Notes under the pieces: generated by a model
What the model saw: only the letters and a program-made list of their open reading frames with translations
Databases searched by the model: none
What the model was told of the DNA's origin: nothing
Position numbers and translations under genes: made by a program
Source: Prevotella sp.
GTDB lineage: Bacteria; Bacteroidota; Bacteroidia; Bacteroidales; Bacteroidaceae
Assembly: GCA_024682415.1 (NCBI GenBank)
Contig: JAIKZG010000040.1
Location: forward strand, 1-35,208
DNA length: 35,208 nucleotides
Direction: 5' to 3'
In this document: positions 1-6,912 of the stretch, in pieces
Layout: each line of letters begins with the position of its first letter
Numbering within the stretch: position 1 is the first letter of the stretch

Positions 1-6
1 TTGCAC

Positions 7-14
7 TATCTTTG
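7..14 (+). promoter_or_regulatory. -7 promoter element for the first epimerase gene
   Basis: TATCTTTG matches the Bacteroidetes TAnnTTTG element and lies 25 nt before the ATG at 39. The -33 element would fall outside the window. Confidence 0.6.
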
Positions 15-38
15 CAAGCGAACAACAAATAATAAGAG

Positions 39-1034
39 ATGAAAATACTCGTAACGGGTGCCAGTGGATTTATCGGCAGCTTTATCGTAGAAGAGGCTCT
101 GAAACGCGGCATGGAAACATGGGCGGGAGTAAGAAAATCAAGTTCACGACAATATCTCACCGACAAACGCATACACTTCATAAATCTTGACTTCTCTTCG
201 GAAAAGGCAATGGAGGAATGCCTCAGAGGTCATGATTTCGACTACATAGTACACACGGCAGGCGCGACAAAATGTCTGCACACAGAAGATTTCTTTCGCA
301 TAAACACGGAAGGAACAAAAAACTTCGTACATGCTATACTCAACCTCGGCATAAACCCTAAAAGGTTTGTCTACCTCAGCTCGCTGAGCGTATTCGGAGC
401 GATAAAAGAGAAAATGCCTCACGCTGAGATAAAGGAAGACGATGTGCCAAAGCCTAACACTGCCTACGGCAAAAGCAAGCTGGAGGCGGAGAAATTTCTC
501 GACTCTATAGGCAACGATTTCCATTATGTGATATTGCGCCCCACGGGAGTGTATGGCCCGAGGGAAAAGGACTATTTCATGATGGCGAAAAGCATAAAGG
601 GGCATTTCGACACGGCTGTGGGCTACCGACATCAGGACATTACATTCGTGTATGTAGAAGACGTGGTGCAGGCAGTGTTCCTCTCGCTCGACAGGGCTAT
701 GGACGGCAGAAAATATTTCCTCTCCGACGGCAATGTCTACACCTCTAAGGATTTCAGCGACCTGATACACCGTGAGCTTGGCTCGCCATGGTGGATAAGG
801 CTGAGAGTGCCTCTCTTCATACTGAAGGCTGCCACATTCATAGGACAGCGCATAGCCAACATGACTGGCAAGATGACTCCGCTCAACGATGATAAATACA
901 ACATATTGAAACAGCGCAACTGGAAATGCGACATCGAGCCTGCCATAGACGAGCTGGGCTATCATCCCCATGTGAAACTCGAAGAGGGAGTGAGGAGGGC
1001 CATGGCATGGTATAAAGCCAACAAATGGCTATAA
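39..1034 (+). CDS. NAD(P)-dependent epimerase/dehydratase family protein (extended SDR)
   Basis: This is a soluble short-chain dehydrogenase/reductase of the extended (epimerase) class, expected to bind NAD(P) and oxidise, reduce or epimerise a sugar nucleotide, a sterol-like or another hydroxyl substrate. The glycine-rich dinucleotide motif GASGFIG is at residues 7-13. The catalytic pair Tyr143-x3-Lys147 sits in AYGKSK, and LSSLSVFG supplies the usual serine strand. At 331 aa the length is normal for the family. The ATG at 39 follows a TATCTTTG promoter element and the Rossmann motif begins at once, so the start is secure. A PAP2-family membrane gene follows after 70 bp on the same strand. 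That pairing hints at envelope lipid or glycan metabolism, but the substrate cannot be read from the sequence. Confidence 0.88.
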   Translation: MKILVTGASGFIGSFIVEEALKRGMETWAGVRKSSSRQYLTDKRIHFINLDFSSEKAMEECLRGHDFDYIVHTAGATKCLHTEDFFRINTEGTKNFVHAILNLGINPKRFVYLSSLSVFGAIKEKMPHAEIKEDDVPKPNTAYGKSKLEAEKFLDSIGNDFHYVILRPTGVYGPREKDYFMMAKSIKGHFDTAVGYRHQDITFVYVEDVVQAVFLSLDRAMDGRKYFLSDGNVYTSKDFSDLIHRELGSPWWIRLRVPLFILKAATFIGQRIANMTGKMTPLNDDKYNILKQRNWKCDIEPAIDELGYHPHVKLEEGVRRAMAWYKANKWL

Positions 1035-1104
1035 GGAAAAGAGATTTTACACGCTAAAATAAAAATAACAACTCACACGGAAGAAAACATAAGAAAAAGA
1101 AAGA

Positions 1105-2073
1105 ATGAAAAATTTCATAAAGCAACAATTTGCTATCGACAAGAAACCACATAAAGGACTGTTCGGATATGAGTATGCCATAATAATCTATGCCGCCATA
1201 ACACTGCTTTTCGGATTGTTTTTCTACACTAAGATGGCAAATCCGCAGGCATTCCTGTGGGGAAGAATACGCATCGTGGCTATGCTTGGCGGAACATGGG
1301 TGGTGTATCGCCTCATTCCATGCAGAATGACCGTCCTGATAAGGGCCACGCTACAGCTGGCACTGCTGGCGTGGTGGTATCCCGACACTTACGAGATAAA
1401 TCGCATACTGCCCAACCTCGACCATGTGTTTGCTGGATGGGAGCAGTCGCTGTTCGGCTTTCAGCCGGCATTGGTTTTCGCGCATAACTTCCCCTCGCCC
1501 ATCATCAGCGAGCTGCTCGATTTGGGCTACGTCTTTTATTACCCCATAATTGCGCTGACGTGCCTCGCCTATTACGCCATGAGATATGAGGAATTCCAGA
1601 AATGCCTATTCATAGTGATGGCATCGTTTTTCACATATTATCTAATCTTCGACTTCATCCCCGTGGTAGGCCCTACATTCTATTATCGCGCGATAGGGCT
1701 CAACAACGTGGTACACGGAGTGTTCCCAAGCGTGGGCGACTATTTCAACAGCCACACGGCATGCCTGTCGTCGCCTGGCTATTCGCGCGGAATATTCTAC
1801 GGACTGGTAGAGTCGGCAAAGGAGGCAGGCGAACGCCCTACGGCGGCATTCCCAAGCTCTCATGTGGGCATTTCCACAGTCTGCATGCTGCTTCTGCTTC
1901 GCCTACGCTATAAAAAGCTGCTCTATGTGGTAACGCCGATTTACGTCTGCCTGTGCCTTGCCACGGTATATATTCAGGCTCACTACGCTATCGACGCTAT
2001 AGCGGGATTCATATCAGCGCTGATATTCTTCTATCTTTTCAACAGCGTTTACATAAGAAAAATAAAACAATGA
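1105..2073 (+). CDS. PAP2-superfamily integral membrane protein (Aur1/inositol phosphorylceramide synthase-like)
   Basis: This multi-pass inner-membrane protein of 322 aa has a PAP2 (lipid phosphatase/phosphotransferase) active site. The PSSH motif is at residues 250-253 (FPSSH). The second catalytic part, H293-x3-D297 in AHYAIDAIAG, lies in a later helix. Hydrophobic segments flank both. The layout, with a long N-terminal part before the PSSH motif, resembles the PAP2_3 group. That group includes Aur1-type inositol phosphorylceramide synthases, and Bacteroidales do make sphingolipids. A simple phosphatidate or undecaprenyl-pyrophosphate phosphatase is the alternative. Its stop overlaps the ATG of the next gene (ATGA), so the two are translationally coupled. 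The substrate is inference. Confidence 0.8.
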   Translation: MKNFIKQQFAIDKKPHKGLFGYEYAIIIYAAITLLFGLFFYTKMANPQAFLWGRIRIVAMLGGTWVVYRLIPCRMTVLIRATLQLALLAWWYPDTYEINRILPNLDHVFAGWEQSLFGFQPALVFAHNFPSPIISELLDLGYVFYYPIIALTCLAYYAMRYEEFQKCLFIVMASFFTYYLIFDFIPVVGPTFYYRAIGLNNVVHGVFPSVGDYFNSHTACLSSPGYSRGIFYGLVESAKEAGERPTAAFPSSHVGISTVCMLLLLRLRYKKLLYVVTPIYVCLCLATVYIQAHYAIDAIAGFISALIFFYLFNSVYIRKIKQ

Positions 2074-3725
2074 CTCTTAAAACACACATATTAATAGGAC
2101 TATTCACTTTTATGTCGTGCTTTGGCTACGCTGCTAAGGCGCAAGCAGAGATAAAGCCCGACACTCCTGAATATCTGGAACAGCTGAAAAAGACGCTTGC
2201 AGGAGCGAAAGCCGCCAACGACAAGGGGCAGACAGCTAATGCCCTCTCAAAGATAATGACCTATTATGCCAATCAGGGCATGACCGACGAGCTGGAGAAA
2301 ATATTCCCCGAAACGAAACGCGCCGTAGCGCAACTGGGCGTATGGAAGGCGTATTACAACGTGTGGGGAATGAAGATAAACTACACCATCAACATCGGCA
2401 AGCCACGCTATGCGCTTAACGAGCTGAAGCAGATGTATTGCGACGCGAGAAAGCGAAAGGATGAGTTTGGCCTTGCCACTGCCTATCTGTATATGGGCAA
2501 CGCCTACGCCACGCTCGACAACAAGCAGGAGGCTTACAAGAATTACGAGAAGGCTTTGCAGGTGAGCAAGAATATGCACTTCTCAATTTTGCTCCACTAC
2601 ACATATTTATATTATTCGTCGATGCTCATCGACGACAGGCAATACGACGAAGCCCTCAAAGTGGCAAGGCAATGGCTCAACCGCATTATTCTGAGCGAAA
2701 CATCGCCTAATGACAAATACCCCAAGCAGGAAATGCAGTCTTACCAATGCCAGCGACTGGAATGCTACACAAGGTTTATCGATGCCTACGTGGGGCTGAA
2801 AGATATTGAGAAGGCGAAAGAATATATCGCCAAGGGCGACAAGCTGAGCGTGCCGCCTCTCGCCACCAGTGATTTCATAATGGCGAAGTCGCATTTCTAC
2901 AAGGCTTTGGGCAAATATGAAGACGCGCTCGTGTGGCTCAACAAGGGCTACACCATGTGCAAGCTGCGCAGCGACTCGGTAGGCATGGTGTCGCGCTTGC
3001 GCGAAAAGGCGGAGCTGCTCTCCATGATGGGCAGAAACGACGAGGCTGCGAAGCTGTATCGCGACGACATTCTGCCGGGCATAACTAAGATAAACAATAC
3101 GAAGACTCAGCAGACTATCGACGAGCTGAACTCGCTTGCCGGCGTGGAGGAGCTGAAATTGCAGGAACGCAACACGTGCAACATTCTCTACACCACTACA
3201 GCCGGAGCTATACTTCTCGTATTGTTTCTCATTTCAGTAATCGCCAATCAGCGCAAGATGCGCGCTAAGAACCGCGCCATCTACGAGGGTATCATCGCCA
3301 AGCTGAAAGCCGAGGACATAGAGGAAGAATTGGCATTATCGGGAATGTCGCCTACACAAGCCGACGACATTTCACGCAACCGCCGACTCTACAACAAGAT
3401 GGTGCTCTTGATAAGGGATAAGCAGCTATATAAGAATGCCGACATATCAAGAGATTACTTAGTGGAGCAGCTTGGCATCAACAGAAATAAGTTTACAGAG
3501 ATGATGAGGGAATGCTGCACCGATTATAAGAATTTCAGCGACTTCATCAATCATTATCGTCTGCGCGTGGCAGCGAGGATGTTGCTTGAAGACGATGATA
3601 TGTCGATCACGCAGATATACATCTCGGCAGGCTTCAATTCGCGCACTTCATTCTACACAAATTTCCGAGAATGTTATGGAATGACGCCATCGGAATACAG
3701 AGAAACGTCTAAGGAAAAGAAATAA
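2070..3725 (+). CDS. TPR-repeat membrane regulator with C-terminal AraC-type DNA-binding domain
   Basis: The start is ATG at 2070, overlapping the upstream stop as ATGA. It gives 551 aa beginning MTLKTHILIGLFTF with a signal peptide (signal-like segment ending near AQAEI). A further 39 codons are open upstream but lie inside the preceding gene. After the signal come TPR-like helical repeats (residues about 30-350), a single membrane helix around 372-394 (TAGAILLVLFLISVIA), and a C-terminal AraC/XylS helix-turn-helix domain (about 450-545) with the family ending GFNSRTSFYTNFRECYGMTP. The layout implies a periplasmic TPR sensor signalling through the membrane to a cytoplasmic DNA-binding domain, like many Bacteroidetes regulators but without a histidine-kinase core. 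A pair of 13-bp direct repeats 36 bp downstream (3761-3794) is a possible target. Confidence 0.87.
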   Translation: MTLKTHILIGLFTFMSCFGYAAKAQAEIKPDTPEYLEQLKKTLAGAKAANDKGQTANALSKIMTYYANQGMTDELEKIFPETKRAVAQLGVWKAYYNVWGMKINYTINIGKPRYALNELKQMYCDARKRKDEFGLATAYLYMGNAYATLDNKQEAYKNYEKALQVSKNMHFSILLHYTYLYYSSMLIDDRQYDEALKVARQWLNRIILSETSPNDKYPKQEMQSYQCQRLECYTRFIDAYVGLKDIEKAKEYIAKGDKLSVPPLATSDFIMAKSHFYKALGKYEDALVWLNKGYTMCKLRSDSVGMVSRLREKAELLSMMGRNDEAAKLYRDDILPGITKINNTKTQQTIDELNSLAGVEELKLQERNTCNILYTTTAGAILLVLFLISVIANQRKMRAKNRAIYEGIIAKLKAEDIEEELALSGMSPTQADDISRNRRLYNKMVLLIRDKQLYKNADISRDYLVEQLGINRNKFTEMMRECCTDYKNFSDFINHYRLRVAARMLLEDDDMSITQIYISAGFNSRTSFYTNFRECYGMTPSEYRETSKEKK

Positions 3726-3760
3726 AAACGCATGGCTGGAATGCCCCTGTTTATCGGCAT

Positions 3761-3794
3761 TGTGACAAATCTGAACATCTTTGTGACAAATCTG
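3761..3794 (+). repeat. Pair of 13-bp direct repeats (TGTGACAAATCTG), 21-bp period
   Basis: TGTGACAAATCTG occurs at 3761-3773 and again exactly at 3782-3794, a period of two helical turns. The repeats lie just upstream of the TATCTTTG element at 3819-3826. Position and spacing fit a dimeric activator site, AraC-type for example, and the nearest candidate regulator is the TPR-AraC gene just upstream. Confidence 0.6.
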
Positions 3795-3818
3795 TACAGC
3801 CATTTCAGCCCATATTTC

Positions 3819-3826
3819 TATCTTTG
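3819..3826 (+). promoter_or_regulatory. -7 promoter element of the candidate small RNA
   Basis: TATCTTTG is an exact TAnnTTTG match. No TTTG is present at the -33 position, which reads ACAG at 3796-3799. That suits an activator-dependent promoter, with the direct repeats immediately upstream. No convincing ORF follows before the terminator at 4065-4106. Confidence 0.55.
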
Positions 3827-3832
3827 CATAGT

Positions 3833-4106
3833 CAAAAAATAACATAGATGGCGTAGTGATACGCGCAAAGTTTTTTTATGCCTAACACACACATATAAAT
3901 AGAACCAAATCACATTAAATTTAGATTTGAGATAATAGTTAATAAAAAGCTGAATTGTGGGGTGAGTTCACAACTCATAACTGATTGTATCCCCCACAAC
4001 CGCCCATCCTTACACTTATCTCATTTTTGACTAACCTTGAAATTCTTCATATAATTTTTTATAACACTCTCATGTTCGTTGAAGAATGTGGGAGTGCCTT
4101 TTTTTT
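3833..4106 (+). ncRNA. Candidate small non-coding RNA of about 270 nt
   Basis: The stretch 3726-4265 has no credible coding sequence, yet it holds a promoter element (3819-3826) and a strong intrinsic terminator (4065-4106) about 270 nt later. Between them are potential stems. GCGTA/TACGC closes a GTGA tetraloop at 3851-3864. TTGTGGGG pairs with CCCCACAA further on, enclosing a small TGAGTT/AACTCA hairpin. No known RNA family was recognised; tmRNA and RNase P RNA landmarks were not seen. The alternative is an unusually long regulatory leader of rpoN, but rpoN has its own consensus promoter at 4214-4244. The transcript ends are inferred. Confidence 0.4.
4065..4106 (+). terminator. Intrinsic terminator upstream of rpoN
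   Basis: A 13-bp stem (4065-4077 with 4084-4096, including three G-U pairs) closes a 6-nt loop and is followed after two C residues by eight T residues. It would end the candidate sRNA transcript before the rpoN promoter. Confidence 0.75.
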
Positions 4107-4118
4107 AGGAATTCTGAA

Positions 4119-4139
4119 GATGTTATTATCAATAACATC
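4119..4139 (+). repeat. 9-bp inverted repeat, 3-nt loop
   Basis: GATGTTATT at 4119-4127 and AATAACATC at 4131-4139 are exact reverse complements. A weaker CTATCTT/AAGATAG inverted repeat follows near 4159-4177. Both lie between the terminator and the rpoN promoter; the role is unknown and there is no T-tract. Confidence 0.5.
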
Positions 4140-4213
4140 GTGTTCTGTCTTCGCTTTGCACTATCTTTAAAGAAGATAGGCGGCGTTTCGGCATAAAAAA
4201 TAAATAAATTTAT

Positions 4214-4244
4214 TTTGTTCTGCACTCAACTTGCGCTATCTTTG
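4214..4244 (+). promoter_or_regulatory. rpoN promoter, full Bacteroidetes consensus
   Basis: TTTG at 4214-4217, a spacer of exactly 19 nt, then TATCTTTG at 4237-4244. This sets transcription start just downstream and rules out the in-frame TTG at 4215 as a start codon. Confidence 0.8.
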
Positions 4245-4265
4245 CATTTGCATAAAACAATAGGT

Positions 4266-5774
4266 ATGGCACAAAGACTGATACAGGAACAGACTCAGAA
4301 ACAACAGCAATTGCAACGACTGTCTTCTCAACAGATGCTGCAAATAAGACTGCTGTCTATGCCTATCGCGAAACTTGAGGAACACATCTCAGCAGAAATA
4401 GACGATAATCCCGCCCTCGAACCGTCAAAAGAGGCTATGGACAACGAAAGGGACGACATAGCCGACAACGATGACGACACTCTGACCGACGAGCAGCTCA
4501 CCGAAAAGGAAGACAGAAAAGAAGCAATGGACGACGCTTTGGAAGGATTTGGCAAAGACGACGAAATGCCTACCCTCCCCTTTCAACGCCGCTCTGATGG
4601 CAACGCCGACTACGAGGAAATGATGTATGGCGACACCACTTCTTTCTACGACAAGCTGAAAGAGCAGATGGCGGAAATGGTATTGACCGAGGAGGAAAGC
4701 AATATCATGGAATATCTCATAGGTTCGCTCGACGACGACGGACTGCTGAGAAAGAGTATCGACAACATCACCGACGAGCTGGCTATATACAACAACATAT
4801 ATGTGAGCCAGGAGGATGTGGAGAAAATGCTCGGCAAACTACAGACTTTCGACCCTGCCGGAATAGGGGCACGCTCTCTGAAGGAATGCCTGCTGCTACA
4901 GATAGAACGAAAGAAAGACAGCCGACTGAAAGAGCTTATGAGAAAGGCTGTAGACGAATGCCTCGACGACTTCACCTCACGCAAATGGGGAGAAATGAAG
5001 GAAAAGCTTGGCATTGACGACATGCAGCTCGACGACTTGCTTGCCGAGATAAAGAAGCTTAACCCTAAGCCAGGAGCCTCGCTCGGAGAAACGGAAAGCA
5101 TTAACAGCCAACAGATTATCCCCGACTTCATTGTAGACACGAGCGAAGACGGAGATATCACTTTCTATCTAAATCAGGGCAATGTGCCCGAGCTCACGGT
5201 ATCGCCATCGTTTACCGACATGATGAGGACTTACCGCGACAAAAAGGAGAGCATGAGCCAAAGGGAGAAAGACGCTTATCTATATATTAGAGAAAAGGTG
5301 GAGCACGCGCAAGGCTTCATCTATGCCGTAGAGATGCGCCGACAGACGCTTTACAAAACGATGAAGGCGATAATAGAATGGCAGCAGAAATTCTTCCGCA
5401 GCGGCGACGAGCTCGACCTAAAGCCAATGACGCTGAAAGACATCTCGGCAAAGACAGGGCTCGACAAGAGCACGATATCGCGCGTGAGCAACATAAAATA
5501 CGCGCAGACACGCTGGGGAATATTCCCATTGAGATATTTCTTCAACGACAAATACACCAACAGCAATGGTGAGGAGGCATCGGCAAAATACATTGTAATG
5601 CTGATAAAAGAGCTGATAGACAACGAGGACGGCGACAACCCACTGAGCGACGAGGCACTGAGCAAGGCGATGAAGGATAAAGGCTATTCCATAGCGCGCC
5701 GCACCATCGCCAAATATCGTGAGAAGCTCGGAATACCCTCCGCACGCACACGCAAACATAATAACCAAAGATAA
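4266..5774 (+). CDS. rpoN: RNA polymerase sigma-54 factor
   Basis: The product is sigma-54, which recruits RNA polymerase to -24/-12 promoters and needs AAA+ activators to open them. The start is ATG at 4266 (502 aa); a longer frame from TTG at 4215 runs through the promoter and was rejected. Region I is glutamine- and leucine-rich (residues about 5-50), the activator- and core-contacting part. An acidic region II follows (about 50-95), then core-binding and DNA-binding domains. The signature RpoN box, ARRTIAKYRE, is at residues 477-486. Placement of rpoN as first gene of a run with a membrane protein, purE, ispG and an aldo/keto reductase suggests constitutive housekeeping expression. No sigma-54 activator is seen in this window. 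Confidence 0.95.
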   Translation: MAQRLIQEQTQKQQQLQRLSSQQMLQIRLLSMPIAKLEEHISAEIDDNPALEPSKEAMDNERDDIADNDDDTLTDEQLTEKEDRKEAMDDALEGFGKDDEMPTLPFQRRSDGNADYEEMMYGDTTSFYDKLKEQMAEMVLTEEESNIMEYLIGSLDDDGLLRKSIDNITDELAIYNNIYVSQEDVEKMLGKLQTFDPAGIGARSLKECLLLQIERKKDSRLKELMRKAVDECLDDFTSRKWGEMKEKLGIDDMQLDDLLAEIKKLNPKPGASLGETESINSQQIIPDFIVDTSEDGDITFYLNQGNVPELTVSPSFTDMMRTYRDKKESMSQREKDAYLYIREKVEHAQGFIYAVEMRRQTLYKTMKAIIEWQQKFFRSGDELDLKPMTLKDISAKTGLDKSTISRVSNIKYAQTRWGIFPLRYFFNDKYTNSNGEEASAKYIVMLIKELIDNEDGDNPLSDEALSKAMKDKGYSIARRTIAKYREKLGIPSARTRKHNNQR

Positions 5775-6400
5775 TGACTTCTGAAATAATAAGCGAGAAG
5801 AAGATAATTCTCACGGCGAGAATAATGAGCATGATATTCACGCCGTTTTATCTGCCGCTGATAGGACTAATAGCACTGTTCGTGTTCAGCTACATGAACA
5901 GACTTCCGCTAAGCTATATTCTCACCGTTCTTGCGATGGTGTATCTGTGCACCATCCTTCTGCCGTCGCTGCTCATTCATATGTTTCGTCGCTATCAGGG
6001 ATGGACGCCTATGGAGTCGGCAAAGAGAGAAAGCAGAATAGTGCCTTACATCATTTCCATTGTGTGCTATTTCGTGTGTTATTACCTTATGACATTATTG
6101 CAGATGCCGAGTTTCATAGGGCGCATAGTGATGGCAGCCCTGCTGATACAGGTGATATGCGTGATAATCAACATCTGGTGGAAAATCTCCACCCACACAG
6201 CAGGAATAGGCGGAGTGACGGGAGGAATAATGGCTTTTGCCCTTTTTTTTGATTTCAATCCGCTATGGTGGCTTTCGCTTGTGTTCATAATAGCTGGAAT
6301 GGTGGGCACGAGCAGAATAATATTGCGCCAGCATAGCCTTTCACAGGTGTTGGGCGGCTTCGGCGTAGGACTTATAACAGCATTTATCGTAATATTATAA
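5774..6400 (+). CDS. PAP2-like integral membrane protein
   Basis: This is a very hydrophobic 208-aa protein with about six membrane spans. It starts at ATG 5774 inside the rpoN stop (TAATG), so it is co-translated. The segment KISTHTAGIGGVTGG (about residues 137-151) followed by HSLSQVLGGFGVG near the C terminus has the order and spacing of PAP2 motifs (SxHxxG, then HxxxxVxxG). A lipid or isoprenoid phosphate phosphatase fold is therefore likely. It sits just before purE and ispG. A link to undecaprenyl phosphate recycling is conceivable given the isoprenoid gene downstream, but that is speculation. It could be catalytically weak, because the first PAP2 motif (K-x6-RP) is not obvious. Confidence 0.7.
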   Translation: MTSEIISEKKIILTARIMSMIFTPFYLPLIGLIALFVFSYMNRLPLSYILTVLAMVYLCTILLPSLLIHMFRRYQGWTPMESAKRESRIVPYIISIVCYFVCYYLMTLLQMPSFIGRIVMAALLIQVICVIINIWWKISTHTAGIGGVTGGIMAFALFFDFNPLWWLSLVFIIAGMVGTSRIILRQHSLSQVLGGFGVGLITAFIVIL

Positions 6401-6402
6401 TA

Positions 6403-6912
6403 ATGAAACCTTTAGTTAGTATAATCATGGGTAGCACAAGCGACCTGCCAATAATGGAAAAAGCTTGTAAATTGTTGGAGTCAATGGAAATTCCTTTCGA
6501 GGTGAATGCCCTCTCCGCTCACCGCACACCGGCAGCAGTGGAAGAATTCGCGCGAGGCGCTGAGTCACGCGGACTAAAAGTGATCATCGCCGGCGCCGGA
6601 ATGGCAGCAGCACTGCCAGGAGTGATTGCCGCTTCAACTACATTGCCAGTAATCGGAGTGCCTATCAAGGGCATGCTCGACGGACTTGACGCAATGCTCA
6701 GCATTATACAAATGCCACCTGGAATACCTGTAGCCACGGTAGGCGTAAACGGCGCGCAAAACGCTGCCATACTCGCTTGCCAGATTATGGCATTGGGCGA
6801 TAAAGACATAGCTAAGAAAGTAGCAGACTACAAAGCAGGTCTTGGCGCGAAGATAGAGAAGGCCAACAAAGACCTCGCTGAAATAAAAGACTATAAGTAT
6901 AAGACAAATTAA
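6403..6912 (+). CDS. purE: N5-carboxyaminoimidazole ribonucleotide mutase (PurE)
   Basis: PurE converts N5-CAIR to CAIR in purine synthesis. Family motifs are complete at the N terminus: GSTSD at residues 10-14 and SAHRTP with the catalytic His40. The usual AGGAAHLPG loop reads AGAGMAAALPG, so Ala70 stands where many class I enzymes have a second histidine. I recall the same form from other Bacteroidetes PurE, so this is probably a lineage feature and not damage. The length, 169 aa, is normal. The ATG is 2 bp after the upstream stop, and its own stop overlaps the next start as TAATG. No purK partner is in the window. Confidence 0.93.
   Translation: MKPLVSIIMGSTSDLPIMEKACKLLESMEIPFEVNALSAHRTPAAVEEFARGAESRGLKVIIAGAGMAAALPGVIAASTTLPVIGVPIKGMLDGLDAMLSIIQMPPGIPVATVGVNGAQNAAILACQIMALGDKDIAKKVADYKAGLGAKIEKANKDLAEIKDYKYKTN

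Noticed and set aside
144..971. 275-codon minus-strand frame opposite the epimerase gene
   Set aside because: A shadow frame of a gene with clear SDR motifs; its translation has no domain pattern.
3985..4170. 61-codon frame inside the gap before rpoN
   Set aside because: It runs through the intrinsic terminator at 4065-4106, has no promoter of its own and shows no protein-like pattern beyond chance hydrophobicity.
4215..4265. TTG-started N-terminal extension of RpoN
   Set aside because: The frame overlaps the -33 and -7 promoter elements, and RpoN region I begins naturally at the ATG at 4266.
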